NCBI GenBank assembly: GCA_945907105.1
Contig: CAMDSB010000037.1
Location: forward strand, 1 to 11,807
DNA: 11,807 nt
Source of the DNA: Rickettsia typhi
Lineage (GTDB): Bacteria > Pseudomonadota > Alphaproteobacteria > Rickettsiales > Rickettsiaceae
Direction of reading: 5' to 3'
Made by a program: the position numbers and the translations under genes. Shown here in pieces: positions 6,143 through 11,807 of this stretch (within the stretch, counting starts at the first letter, position 1; each line of letters opens with the position of its first letter). The notes below the pieces were generated by a model. It had not been told where the DNA came from and searched no databases. It was given only the letters and a program-made list of their open reading frames with translations.

Positions 6143-7648
6143 ATGGATAAGTCTGAGAAAGGCAATTTCTTAACCGAGCTAAGAAGAGTGTTTTGGCCTA
6201 TTGAGTGGCATGAAAATAAGAAATTCATTCCAATGGCTTTGATGATGGCTTGTATTCTTTTTAACTATGCAACGGTTAGGTCAATAAAAGATGGTTTAGT
6301 CGTCACCCATATAGGCCCTGAGGCAATAAGTTTCTTAAAAACTTATGTTGTTCTTCCTTCCGCTGTAATCTTTATGATTTTATATGCAAAACTCTGCAAC
6401 ATGATGAGTCAGCAGAAAGTTTTTTATACAGTAACAATGTTCTTCATAATTTACTTCGCAGTATTTACATTTGTCCTCTACCCTAATCCTGATGTATTCC
6501 ATCCTTCAAAAGAAGCTATATCTTCATTAGCTGATCAATATCCAAACTTTAAATGGTTTATTAGAATTGGTGGCAGTTGGAGTTTTGCTTCATTTTACAT
6601 GATGGCGGAAATGTGGGGCAGTATGATGCTGACGCTATTATTTTGGAGTTTTGCTAACCAAATAACTAAGACGGACGAGGCTAAGCGTTTTTACTCTATG
6701 TTTGGTTTGCTTGGCAATGTTGCTCTTCCGCTGGTTGCTGTGACTTTCCACCTCCTTCTAAGTGCTGATGTACACATTGTTCCTGAGAACGTAAAACTTA
6801 TCCCAGTGCTTTGTGTGACTATCTTGAGCGGTTTAGTGGTAGTATTTTTATATGCTTGGATTAACCGAAATGTTTTAACTGATCTAAGATTATATGATGC
6901 AGGGGCACCTGGTTCCGCAAAGAAGAAAAAAGCTAAATTATCTCTTGGGGAAAGTTTTAAGATGATTATTACATCTAGATATCTTGGCTTACTTGTTCTT
7001 CTTATCATTGCGTATGGAATTTCTATGAATCTGGTTGAAGGTGTTTGGAAAGCTAAACTCAAAGAATTATATCCTACCGTTGAGGCTTATACTTCATACA
7101 TGGGAACATTTCAGGCTTACCAAGGAGTGGCTGCCATATTCTTTATGTTAGTTGGAAGTAATATTCTTCGAAGAGTATCATGGTCGACTGCGGCAATATT
7201 TACGCCAATTATGATTCTTGTAACCGGTCTTGCCTTCTTTTCATTTATATTTTTTGATCAAGGGATTGGCCTCCAGTTAGCTGCTTTCTTTGGCACAGGA
7301 CCTCTTGCTCTGGCAGTTATGGTAGGCACGGCTCAGAACGTACTTAGTAAAGCAACAAAATATTCTTTATTTGATTCAACAAAAGAGATGGCTTATATCC
7401 CGCTTGATGATGAAATGAAGACTAAAGGTAAGGCTGCTGTTGACGTTATAGGTGGTAGATTTGGTAAATCTGGTGGTGGTATTATCCAATCAACATTCTT
7501 TATTTTGATGCCAGCATTTACGTTTACAGAGGCTACGCCATACTTTGCTGGTATATTCTTCGTAGTAGTAATTTTATGGCTATTAGCTGTAAAAGGTCTT
7601 GGCAAAGAATACTATAAAAAACTAGAGCAGAATGAAGCTGCTAAATAA
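6143..7648 (+). CDS. tlc: ATP/ADP translocase (nucleotide transporter), Tlc1-like
   Basis: Tlc proteins are inner-membrane antiporters that bring in host ATP in exchange for bacterial ADP; they are found in intracellular bacteria and plastids. The 501-aa product has the usual length and about 12 membrane segments. Family blocks are plain: [18 protein letters not shown] at the N-terminus, [11 protein letters not shown] and [13 protein letters not shown] just after, [12 protein letters not shown] in the middle, [16 protein letters not shown], and near the C-terminus [19 protein letters not shown] with [17 protein letters not shown]. These agree closely with rickettsial Tlc1 as I recall it, so ATP/ADP exchange is more likely than transport of other nucleotides, though Tlc paralogues differ in substrate. 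A lysine-rich cytoplasmic loop (KKKKAK) lies mid-protein. The gene stands alone with its own promoter and a downstream hairpin. Confidence 0.97.
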   Translation: MDKSEKGNFLTELRRVFWPIEWHENKKFIPMALMMACILFNYATVRSIKDGLVVTHIGPEAISFLKTYVVLPSAVIFMILYAKLCNMMSQQKVFYTVTMFFIIYFAVFTFVLYPNPDVFHPSKEAISSLADQYPNFKWFIRIGGSWSFASFYMMAEMWGSMMLTLLFWSFANQITKTDEAKRFYSMFGLLGNVALPLVAVTFHLLLSADVHIVPENVKLIPVLCVTILSGLVVVFLYAWINRNVLTDLRLYDAGAPGSAKKKKAKLSLGESFKMIITSRYLGLLVLLIIAYGISMNLVEGVWKAKLKELYPTVEAYTSYMGTFQAYQGVAAIFFMLVGSNILRRVSWSTAAIFTPIMILVTGLAFFSFIFFDQGIGLQLAAFFGTGPLALAVMVGTAQNVLSKATKYSLFDSTKEMAYIPLDDEMKTKGKAAVDVIGGRFGKSGGGIIQSTFFILMPAFTFTEATPYFAGIFFVVVILWLLAVKGLGKEYYKKLEQNEAAK

Positions 7649-7656
7649 TTAAATTT

Positions 7657-7696
7657 GCGAGTTTAGGACAGGAGAATATTTTTGTCCTAAACTCGC
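7657..7696. terminator. Perfect 14-bp hairpin after tlc
   Basis: The arms GCGAGTTTAGGACA (7657-7670) and TGTCCTAAACTCGC (7683-7696) are exact reverse complements around a 12-base loop that ends in TTTT. It starts 9 bases past the tlc stop. On the plus strand it is followed by TTCCT rather than a true T-run, so termination is likely but not classical; it may also protect the mRNA 3' end. Confidence 0.6.
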
Positions 7697-7791
7697 TTCC
7701 TAAGGCTTAGACCTGATTCCCATTTTTCGCTTTCATTCTCCCCCTTTTATATAACTCATTGCTGGTGCAGCGGTTTAGAGTAAAAACCCAC

Positions 7792-7820
7792 TTGATATTA
7801 CATACTTTATAGTCTATATT
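7792..7820 (+). promoter_or_regulatory. Predicted promoter of the regulator-aminotransferase pair
   Basis: TTGATA (7792-7797) and TATATT (7815-7820) are 17 bases apart. The start would be near 7827, about 25 bases before the ATG at 7852. The -10 box runs into the palindrome at 7819-7841. Confidence 0.6.
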
Positions 7821-7850
7821 TTAGTAATAAACATACTAAAAAGTACTAAA
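7819..7850 (+). promoter_or_regulatory. Candidate operator: palindrome plus an extra half-site
   Basis: TTTTAGTA (7819-7826) and TACTAAAA (7834-7841) are exact reverse complements around 7 bases. A further half-site TACTAAA follows at 7844-7850, 10 bases (one helical turn) after the first. The palindrome covers the end of the -10 box and the predicted start site, where a bound repressor would block RNA polymerase. The natural candidate is the regulator encoded right after it. This is inference from position and symmetry. Confidence 0.55.
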
Positions 7851-7851
7851 T

Positions 7852-8445
7852 ATGAATATTTCGCAATATATCCCCCTTTGTAACTCGATTGTTTTGCTTA
7901 TGGCTCCCCTGATTGAAGTAATAGTTCATGATCTTGTCTCGGGCGAAATTTATTATATCAACGGCGGCCTTTCAAAACGCAAAGTAGGTGATCTATCCTT
8001 GCTTGAACCTAGTGAATTTGAAAAAAATATAGATCAAATAACTTATCCTAAGATTAATTTTGATGGTCGATTGATTAAGTCAATTTCTGTGCCAGTTGAT
8101 AATAAATGGTTGATATGTATCAATGCAGATGCTTCAGTTTTTAGTCAAATGAAAAGTTTAGGGGAGGTATTTTTGAATACCATGAAGGAAAGTAAGCCAG
8201 AAAGTTTATTTAAAAACGATTGGCAAGAAAAATTGCATGTTGCTATACATGATTTTCTTAAAGACCAAGGTTTAAAATTTGATGAATTAAATCAGTTTCA
8301 GAAAAAAATGCTTACAAAATATTTATTCGAACTTGGTGCATTTGCAGAAAAAAACGCTGCTGATTATGTAGCCAATATTTTGGGCTTAGGGCGTGCGACT
8401 ATATTTAAATATTTGAAGGAATGGAGGAATAATAATGGGCATTAA
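7852..8445 (+). CDS. YheO/DauR-type transcriptional regulator (PAS-like domain + HTH)
   Basis: This family has an N-terminal PAS-like ligand-sensing domain and a C-terminal helix-turn-helix; DauR represses D-arginine catabolism genes in Pseudomonas. In the 197-aa product the sensing domain spans about residues 8-112, with the family-like core EVIVHDLVSGEIYYINGG followed by KRKVGD (43-46 region) and KSISVPVDNKWLICINADAS (76-95). The HTH spans about 128-192, with GAFAEKNAADYVANILGLG and RATIFKYLKEW as its recognition region. It is somewhat shorter than most members. It overlaps the aminotransferase gene by 11 bases and lies behind the candidate operator, which suggests that it controls both genes. 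The ligand is unknown; an amino acid or a derivative is a reasonable guess from the neighbour. No ribosome site is seen before the ATG. Confidence 0.85.
   Translation: MNISQYIPLCNSIVLLMAPLIEVIVHDLVSGEIYYINGGLSKRKVGDLSLLEPSEFEKNIDQITYPKINFDGRLIKSISVPVDNKWLICINADASVFSQMKSLGEVFLNTMKESKPESLFKNDWQEKLHVAIHDFLKDQGLKFDELNQFQKKMLTKYLFELGAFAEKNAADYVANILGLGRATIFKYLKEWRNNNGH
8423..8428 (+). promoter_or_regulatory. Strong ribosome binding site of the aminotransferase
   Basis: GGAGGA lies within the last codons of the regulator gene, 6 bases before the ATG at 8435. It is the best Shine-Dalgarno sequence in the window, suggesting that the enzyme is made in larger amounts than the regulator. Confidence 0.75.
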
Positions 8446-9550
8446 TGTTTTTAAATTAGAAGAATATCTTGCTAAGTATGAATTTTCAGCTCCGTATTTA
8501 TTATGTTGTTCAGATGCTGAAAGCTTCTCTATGCAGGAAATCATAGAATATGCTGACGATAATGAAAAAGAATTATGGAATAATTTGAGACTTGGGTATA
8601 CAGAAGGCTCGGGCTTACCAATTTTACGCATCCAAATTGCAAGTAGCTTATACCCAACCTTAAAAGTGGGCAATATACTTTGTTTTGCAGGTGCAGAAGA
8701 TGGTATATTTTGTGCGCTTCACACCTTATGTGAACAAGGAGACCATGTTATTGTCTTAACTCCATGCTACCAATCATTAATAGAAATAGCGAAATTAAAT
8801 GGAGCGGAAATAACTAGTATTCCTCTTCTTGCACAGAATAAATGGTGCATAGATTTAGATGAGATAAAGAAAGCAATAAAGCAAAACACGAAGTGTATTA
8901 TAATTAATTTTCCACATAATCCAACTGGTCAGGTAATAACTCCATCAGAGTTAGATGATCTAGTAACCATATGTGATGCTCACGGTTTATGGCTCTTTTC
9001 AGACGAAGTATATCGCTTATTAGGTAGCCCAAAGGAAAGTTGGGCTGCCCCTGCTGCAGAAATTTATCCAAAAGCACTATCACTTGGTGTTATGAGTAAA
9101 GCTTTTGGGATGCCTGGTCTTCGCATTGGTTGGATTGCCTGCCAAGACAAGCAATTGCTTAAGAAAATAGAATATATGAAGCACTATACTTCTATTTGTA
9201 ATAGTGCTCCTTCAGAGATTATCAGTCTTATTGCATTGAGGAATAAAGATAGAATTCTTTCGCGAAACAATTTGATCGTTGCAGAAAATTTAAAATTGCT
9301 TGATGAATTCATAGAAGTGTATAGGAATTTATTTGAGTGGGTCAGGCCGCAAGGGGGATGCGTAGGATTTGTAAAATATAAAGGACAAGAATCCATCGAA
9401 AGCTTCTCAGAAAGGCTTGTCAAAGAAAATGGTGTCCTCTTGATGCCAGCATCTGTTTATGATCATGAAAGCAATTATTTTCGTATAGGCTTTGGTCGAA
9501 AAAATATGCCGGAGGCCCTAGGTAAACTAGAAGAGTTTTTAAAGTTATAG
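8435..9550 (+). CDS. PLP-dependent aminotransferase, class I/II fold
   Basis: The 371-aa product has the full set of fold-type I aminotransferase motifs: GYTEGSG at 54-60, the cofactor-binding AEDG at 87-90, NPTG at 162-165, SDEVYR at 189-194 with D190 and Y193 contacting PLP, and SKAFGMPGLRIGW at 221-233 with K222 as the Schiff-base lysine. R350 in FRIGFG near the end should bind the substrate carboxylate. The stretch around YMKHYTSICNSAPSEI resembles capreomycidine-synthase-like enzymes (VioD/MppQ group), which act on arginine derivatives, but the resemblance is from memory and the substrate is unknown. It is translationally coupled to the DauR-like regulator. Pairing an arginine-linked regulator type with this enzyme hints at an amino acid conversion, possibly of arginine or a D-amino acid. 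It ends 31 bases before a convergent gene. Confidence 0.9.
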   Translation: MGINVFKLEEYLAKYEFSAPYLLCCSDAESFSMQEIIEYADDNEKELWNNLRLGYTEGSGLPILRIQIASSLYPTLKVGNILCFAGAEDGIFCALHTLCEQGDHVIVLTPCYQSLIEIAKLNGAEITSIPLLAQNKWCIDLDEIKKAIKQNTKCIIINFPHNPTGQVITPSELDDLVTICDAHGLWLFSDEVYRLLGSPKESWAAPAAEIYPKALSLGVMSKAFGMPGLRIGWIACQDKQLLKKIEYMKHYTSICNSAPSEIISLIALRNKDRILSRNNLIVAENLKLLDEFIEVYRNLFEWVRPQGGCVGFVKYKGQESIESFSERLVKENGVLLMPASVYDHESNYFRIGFGRKNMPEALGKLEEFLKL

Positions 9551-9581
9551 TAAATGCCTTTTCTAGTTTATTTTTATATAG

Positions 9582-10031
9582 CTACGTGCTTGGATTTAAC
9601 GGATTCAATCCAAGCATACCATGTGCTATGACTTCAAATGATTTCTGGTCAATTTCCAGAAACCCATAACGAAAGACGTATCCCCAAGATTTTTTATTTT
9701 TAATAAAAGGTAATAATGGGATCAATGGTCTAATATCCAAATGTTTGGCATCGAAGTATTCAATATTGCGCCTAAATGGTTTAAAGTAATTACCCAAATC
9801 AATTTGATAGGCTTCATCGTCTACCACAATACCAATCGCGGTAAATTTCTGGTAAAGCTCTGACCTTTCCATACTCACTTTAGATGAATAATAAATAACA
9901 AAATCACCTTTAGAAAGGCGTCGTGCAGGCGAAGATTTACCATGACAAAATTGACAAATATTAAGGTCTACCCCATTTAGCACATGTTCTTTGCAAGCGA
10001 CACCTATCCAAAATTTTGGTTCTCTATCCAT
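9582..10031 (-). CDS. EVE-domain protein, UPF0310 family
   Basis: EVE domains share the PUA-like fold and bind modified bases in DNA or RNA; the physiological role of stand-alone UPF0310 proteins is not settled. The 149-aa product is nearly all one EVE domain: FWIGVACKEHVLNGV (8-21), CQFCHGK (26-32), KGDFVIYYSSK (41-51), FTAIGIVVDDEAYQ (63-76), FKPFRRNIEYF (83-93) and WGYVFRYGFLEI (116-127), in the family order. The ATG at 10031 is chosen; an in-frame TTG at 10034 would add only one residue. It is convergent with the aminotransferase and has its own predicted promoter, so it is probably independent of the ABC genes that precede it on the same strand. Confidence 0.9.
   Translation of the reverse strand: MDREPKFWIGVACKEHVLNGVDLNICQFCHGKSSPARRLSKGDFVIYYSSKVSMERSELYQKFTAIGIVVDDEAYQIDLGNYFKPFRRNIEYFDAKHLDIRPLIPLLPFIKNKKSWGYVFRYGFLEIDQKSFEVIAHGMLGLNPLNPST
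9587..9616. other. 10-bp hairpin in the 3' end of the EVE gene
   Basis: TGCTTGGATT (9587-9596) and AATCCAAGCA (9607-9616) pair exactly around a 10-base loop. It lies in the last codons of the EVE gene and 37 bases past the stop of the convergent aminotransferase. Neither strand has a T-run after it, so a terminator role for either gene is possible but unproven. Confidence 0.35.
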
Positions 10032-10078
10032 CAATTATATATCGTGAATTTGTTCTAAATATAAAGTTTCCGTCTAAA

Positions 10079-10106
10079 ATTGTATATAAGTTTGCTAAAT
10101 GGTCAA
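10079..10106 (-). promoter_or_regulatory. Predicted promoter of the EVE gene
   Basis: On the minus strand TTGACC (10106-10101) and TACAAT (10084-10079) are 16 bases apart, each 5 of 6 to consensus. The start would be near 10072, about 40 bases before the ATG at 10031. Confidence 0.55.
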
Positions 10107-10194
10107 GGGTAGAATGATGAGATATATTTAGAGAGCACTAATAACTATGCCTAATTTCTTAGCTTGACGAAAAATACTAGAACATAAATCCTTG

Positions 10195-11037
10195 CTACCT
10201 TAGGGCAATTATGCCAAGGACAATCGCGCCAGTCAGGAGTTTTAGGTCTGATGGAGCAAGTCCAACAGCAAGTGCTACGCCTTGTATTTGTTGATAAATG
10301 ATTGAGCCAATAAACGGTGCAATTGTAAGTTTTAAAATAGAATTTGTTCCAATCAATTTCTCGCCGATCATCATTGCAGCTAAGGCATGAATAACTATAC
10401 CAACGCCGATTCCAATATCTGCATAGCCTTGAATTTGAACAAGAAGACCTCCTGCTAGGCCAGAAAAGGCATTGCCGATAAATAGACCAGCGATAATATT
10501 TCTATTTAAGTTTACTCCAAATTTTTCAGCAACTTTTGGGTTTAATCCAGTAGCTCTGAATTGCAGACCTTTTTCAGTGTTAAGGAATAAATATAGTGCT
10601 CCCATTATGACCAAATTTATTATAAGTAAAGCAATAATTTGCGAGGAGATTCCGTGTGCTATATTCTGAAATAAATTAGGTAGCTCAAATAAAGCAATAT
10701 TTGGTTTTCCCATAGCACGCAGATTTATACTATATACCATTGTGCTGAGTATTATACCTGCAAGTAGAGTATTTACCTTATATCTGATGTGAATAAGTGC
10801 GGTGCAAATACCAATTATTCCAGCAGCACTGGTTGCTATAGTAAGTGAAAGTAATGGGTTTAGGCCAACCACGATTAAAGATGCGCATACAGCTCCACCA
10901 AGGGGATAAGAACCTTCAGCTGTAAGATCTGGAAAATTAAGTAAACGAAATGGAACCATAACACCAGTTACCAGAATTGACAGAATTAAGCCTTGCATTA
11001 AGCCGCTTGGAGCGATTTCTATTAGAATATTAATCAT
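10195..11037 (-). CDS. ABC importer permease, TrpY-like (COG4120 type)
   Basis: This is an inner-membrane permease of the branched-chain amino acid permease superfamily. The 280-aa product has about 8-9 hydrophobic segments. Typical blocks are the N-terminal GLILSILVTGVMVPFRLLNF followed by PDLTAEGSYPLGGA (about residues 16-50), NTLLAGIILSTMVYSINLR, and TEKGLQFRATGLNPKVAEKFG, the cytoplasmic loop expected to touch the ATPase, then NAFSGLAGGLLVQIQGYADI. Its ATG lies inside the stop of the ATPase gene (ATGA overlap), so the two are coupled and work together. Relatives import tryptophan in streptococci (TrpXYZ) or have unknown substrates, so the substrate cannot be named. No terminator was recognised after its stop at 10195. 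Confidence 0.88.
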   Translation of the reverse strand: MINILIEIAPSGLMQGLILSILVTGVMVPFRLLNFPDLTAEGSYPLGGAVCASLIVVGLNPLLSLTIATSAAGIIGICTALIHIRYKVNTLLAGIILSTMVYSINLRAMGKPNIALFELPNLFQNIAHGISSQIIALLIINLVIMGALYLFLNTEKGLQFRATGLNPKVAEKFGVNLNRNIIAGLFIGNAFSGLAGGLLVQIQGYADIGIGVGIVIHALAAMMIGEKLIGTNSILKLTIAPFIGSIIYQQIQGVALAVGLAPSDLKLLTGAIVLGIIALR

Positions 11038-11786
11038 AATGGCCCACCAATTTTATGTAATATATCCATAATAGCTTGTTCATTTAGCTTAGATTTCTCT
11101 GCGCCACTCACATCGTATTCTATTACTCCATGATGCATGACTATTAACCTTTTGCCGTAACGTATTGCATCGGCAATACTATGTGTGATCATTATGGTTG
11201 TGATATTATGATTTTTAATGTAGCTATCAGTAAAGTTCATAATCTTCTCTTTGCTTCTTGGGTCAAGAGCACTTGTATGTTCATCAAGAAGCAATAGCTT
11301 AGGTTTTGGAGACATTGCCATTAAAGAGGCGATGGATTGCCTTTGGCCCCCTGAAAGGGAAGATATATTAGTGTTTATATATTTTTCTAAATCAAGACCA
11401 AGTAACTTTATATCTTTTACGATCTCATCAGTTTTATTGGTAAAAAATTTATATTTAGCACTTCTTCCCCTCATTTTGCTTAAAGAAATATTTTCAAGCA
11501 AAGTCATGTCGTCGATGGTACCTTTGTTGACATCTTGTGCTACACTGCCTATTTCTTTTGCTCTGGCATGCAATGGGTGTTTTGTTACATTTTTTCCATT
11601 GAGTATAACCACGCCTGAATCGGCTTGATATTCACCGGAAATCACTTTTAGCAAAGTTGATTTTCCAGACCCATTACTGCCTAAAATAACGCAGTACTCA
11701 CCTTCGCCTACCTTTAGATTTATACTTTTTAATGTTGGCTCGGTATTTTGAAGAAAAAATTTAGTAATATTGTGTAATTCTAGCAT
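11034..11786 (-). CDS. ABC importer ATP-binding protein, TrpZ-like (COG1101 type)
   Basis: This is the cytoplasmic ATPase that powers the adjacent permease. From the ATG at 11786 (250 aa) the motifs are Walker A GSNGSGKST (36-44), Q-loop Q84, signature LSGGQRQ (144-150), Walker B LLLLDE (164-169), D-loop SALD (172-175) and switch H202. The DEHTSALDP form of Walker B is characteristic of this subgroup. A TTG at 11801 gives a longer frame, but MLELHNITK is a standard ABC start, so the ATG is preferred. The gene precedes the permease and overlaps it by 4 bases. A substrate-binding lipoprotein or periplasmic protein (TrpX type) would be expected; none lies within the window, and it may be upstream, past the right edge. 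The promoter is also outside or at the edge. Confidence 0.92.
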   Translation of the reverse strand: MLELHNITKFFLQNTEPTLKSINLKVGEGEYCVILGSNGSGKSTLLKVISGEYQADSGVVILNGKNVTKHPLHARAKEIGSVAQDVNKGTIDDMTLLENISLSKMRGRSAKYKFFTNKTDEIVKDIKLLGLDLEKYINTNISSLSGGQRQSIASLMAMSPKPKLLLLDEHTSALDPRSKEKIMNFTDSYIKNHNITTIMITHSIADAIRYGKRLIVMHHGVIEYDVSGAEKSKLNEQAIMDILHKIGGPL

Positions 11787-11807
11787 GATCCTAATCCACA
11801 ATTATAA

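Noticed and set aside
6691..7062. Minus-strand open frame of 123 codons inside tlc
   Set aside because: It lies wholly antisense to a strongly conserved transporter and has no plausible start signals.
7393..7605. Minus-strand open frame in the 3' part of tlc
   Set aside because: Antisense shadow of conserved tlc codons.
8386..8673. Minus-strand open frame across the regulator-aminotransferase junction
   Set aside because: It is antisense to two well-supported overlapping genes.
9184..9423. Minus-strand open frame inside the aminotransferase
   Set aside because: Antisense shadow with no family resemblance.
10107..10194. Possible terminator after the ABC permease
   Set aside because: Only a 4-bp stem (CTAA/TTAG) was found, with no following T-run on the minus strand.
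10472..10669. Plus-strand open frame inside the permease
   Set aside because: Antisense to the conserved permease loop region.
11251..11628. Plus-strand open frame of 125 codons inside the ABC ATPase
   Set aside because: It is antisense to the signature and Walker B motifs, which the minus strand clearly encodes.
1..11807. CRISPR array, insertion sequence or prophage remnants
   Set aside because: No regularly spaced repeats, transposase, integrase or phage-like proteins were seen on either strand.

Overview
The window is AT-rich and reads as a piece of an obligate intracellular alphaproteobacterium, most likely a member of the Rickettsiales. The strongest marker is a full-length ATP/ADP translocase (6143-7648) that closely resembles rickettsial Tlc1 as I remember it. 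The other pointers are the low GC content, sparse ribosome binding sites and small gene clusters. Holosporales and other energy parasites also carry Tlc proteins, so the exact lineage is an inference.

Layout. The left edge (1-85, minus) holds the start of an unidentified gene. It is followed by about 280 bases without a gene that contain two perfect inverted repeats, then a minus-strand tRNA-Ser(UGA) (365-454) with its own promoter. A plus-strand cluster comes next: ftsA (641-1855), a predicted outer-membrane beta-barrel protein whose start overlaps ftsA by 22 bases (1834-2883), and, 8 bases on, a BcsA-like family 2 glycosyltransferase (2892-4625). A small predicted exported protein lies convergent to it (4670-5044, minus) and divergent from prmA (5135-6055, plus). 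The tlc gene follows behind its own consensus-like promoter and is closed by a perfect 14-bp hairpin (7657-7696).

The right half holds an overlapping pair: a YheO/DauR-type regulator (7852-8445) and a class I/II PLP-dependent aminotransferase (8435-9550). Their promoter has a palindrome lying on the -10 box and predicted transcription start, so the pair is probably autoregulated. An EVE-domain (UPF0310) protein follows on the minus strand (9582-10031). The window ends with an ATP-binding protein and permease of an ABC importer of the TrpYZ/COG1101-COG4120 type (10195-11786, minus), joined by an ATGA overlap. Its substrate-binding protein is not in view.

How the genes fit together. tlc imports host ATP and prmA and the tRNA are housekeeping genes. 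The ABC genes probably take up an amino-acid-like or other small nutrient. The two parts most worth attention are the ftsA-barrel-glycosyltransferase cluster, which may tie envelope polysaccharide work to division, and the regulator-aminotransferase pair with its operator, which looks like a ligand-controlled amino acid module. No CRISPR array, insertion sequence, transposase or phage gene was seen.
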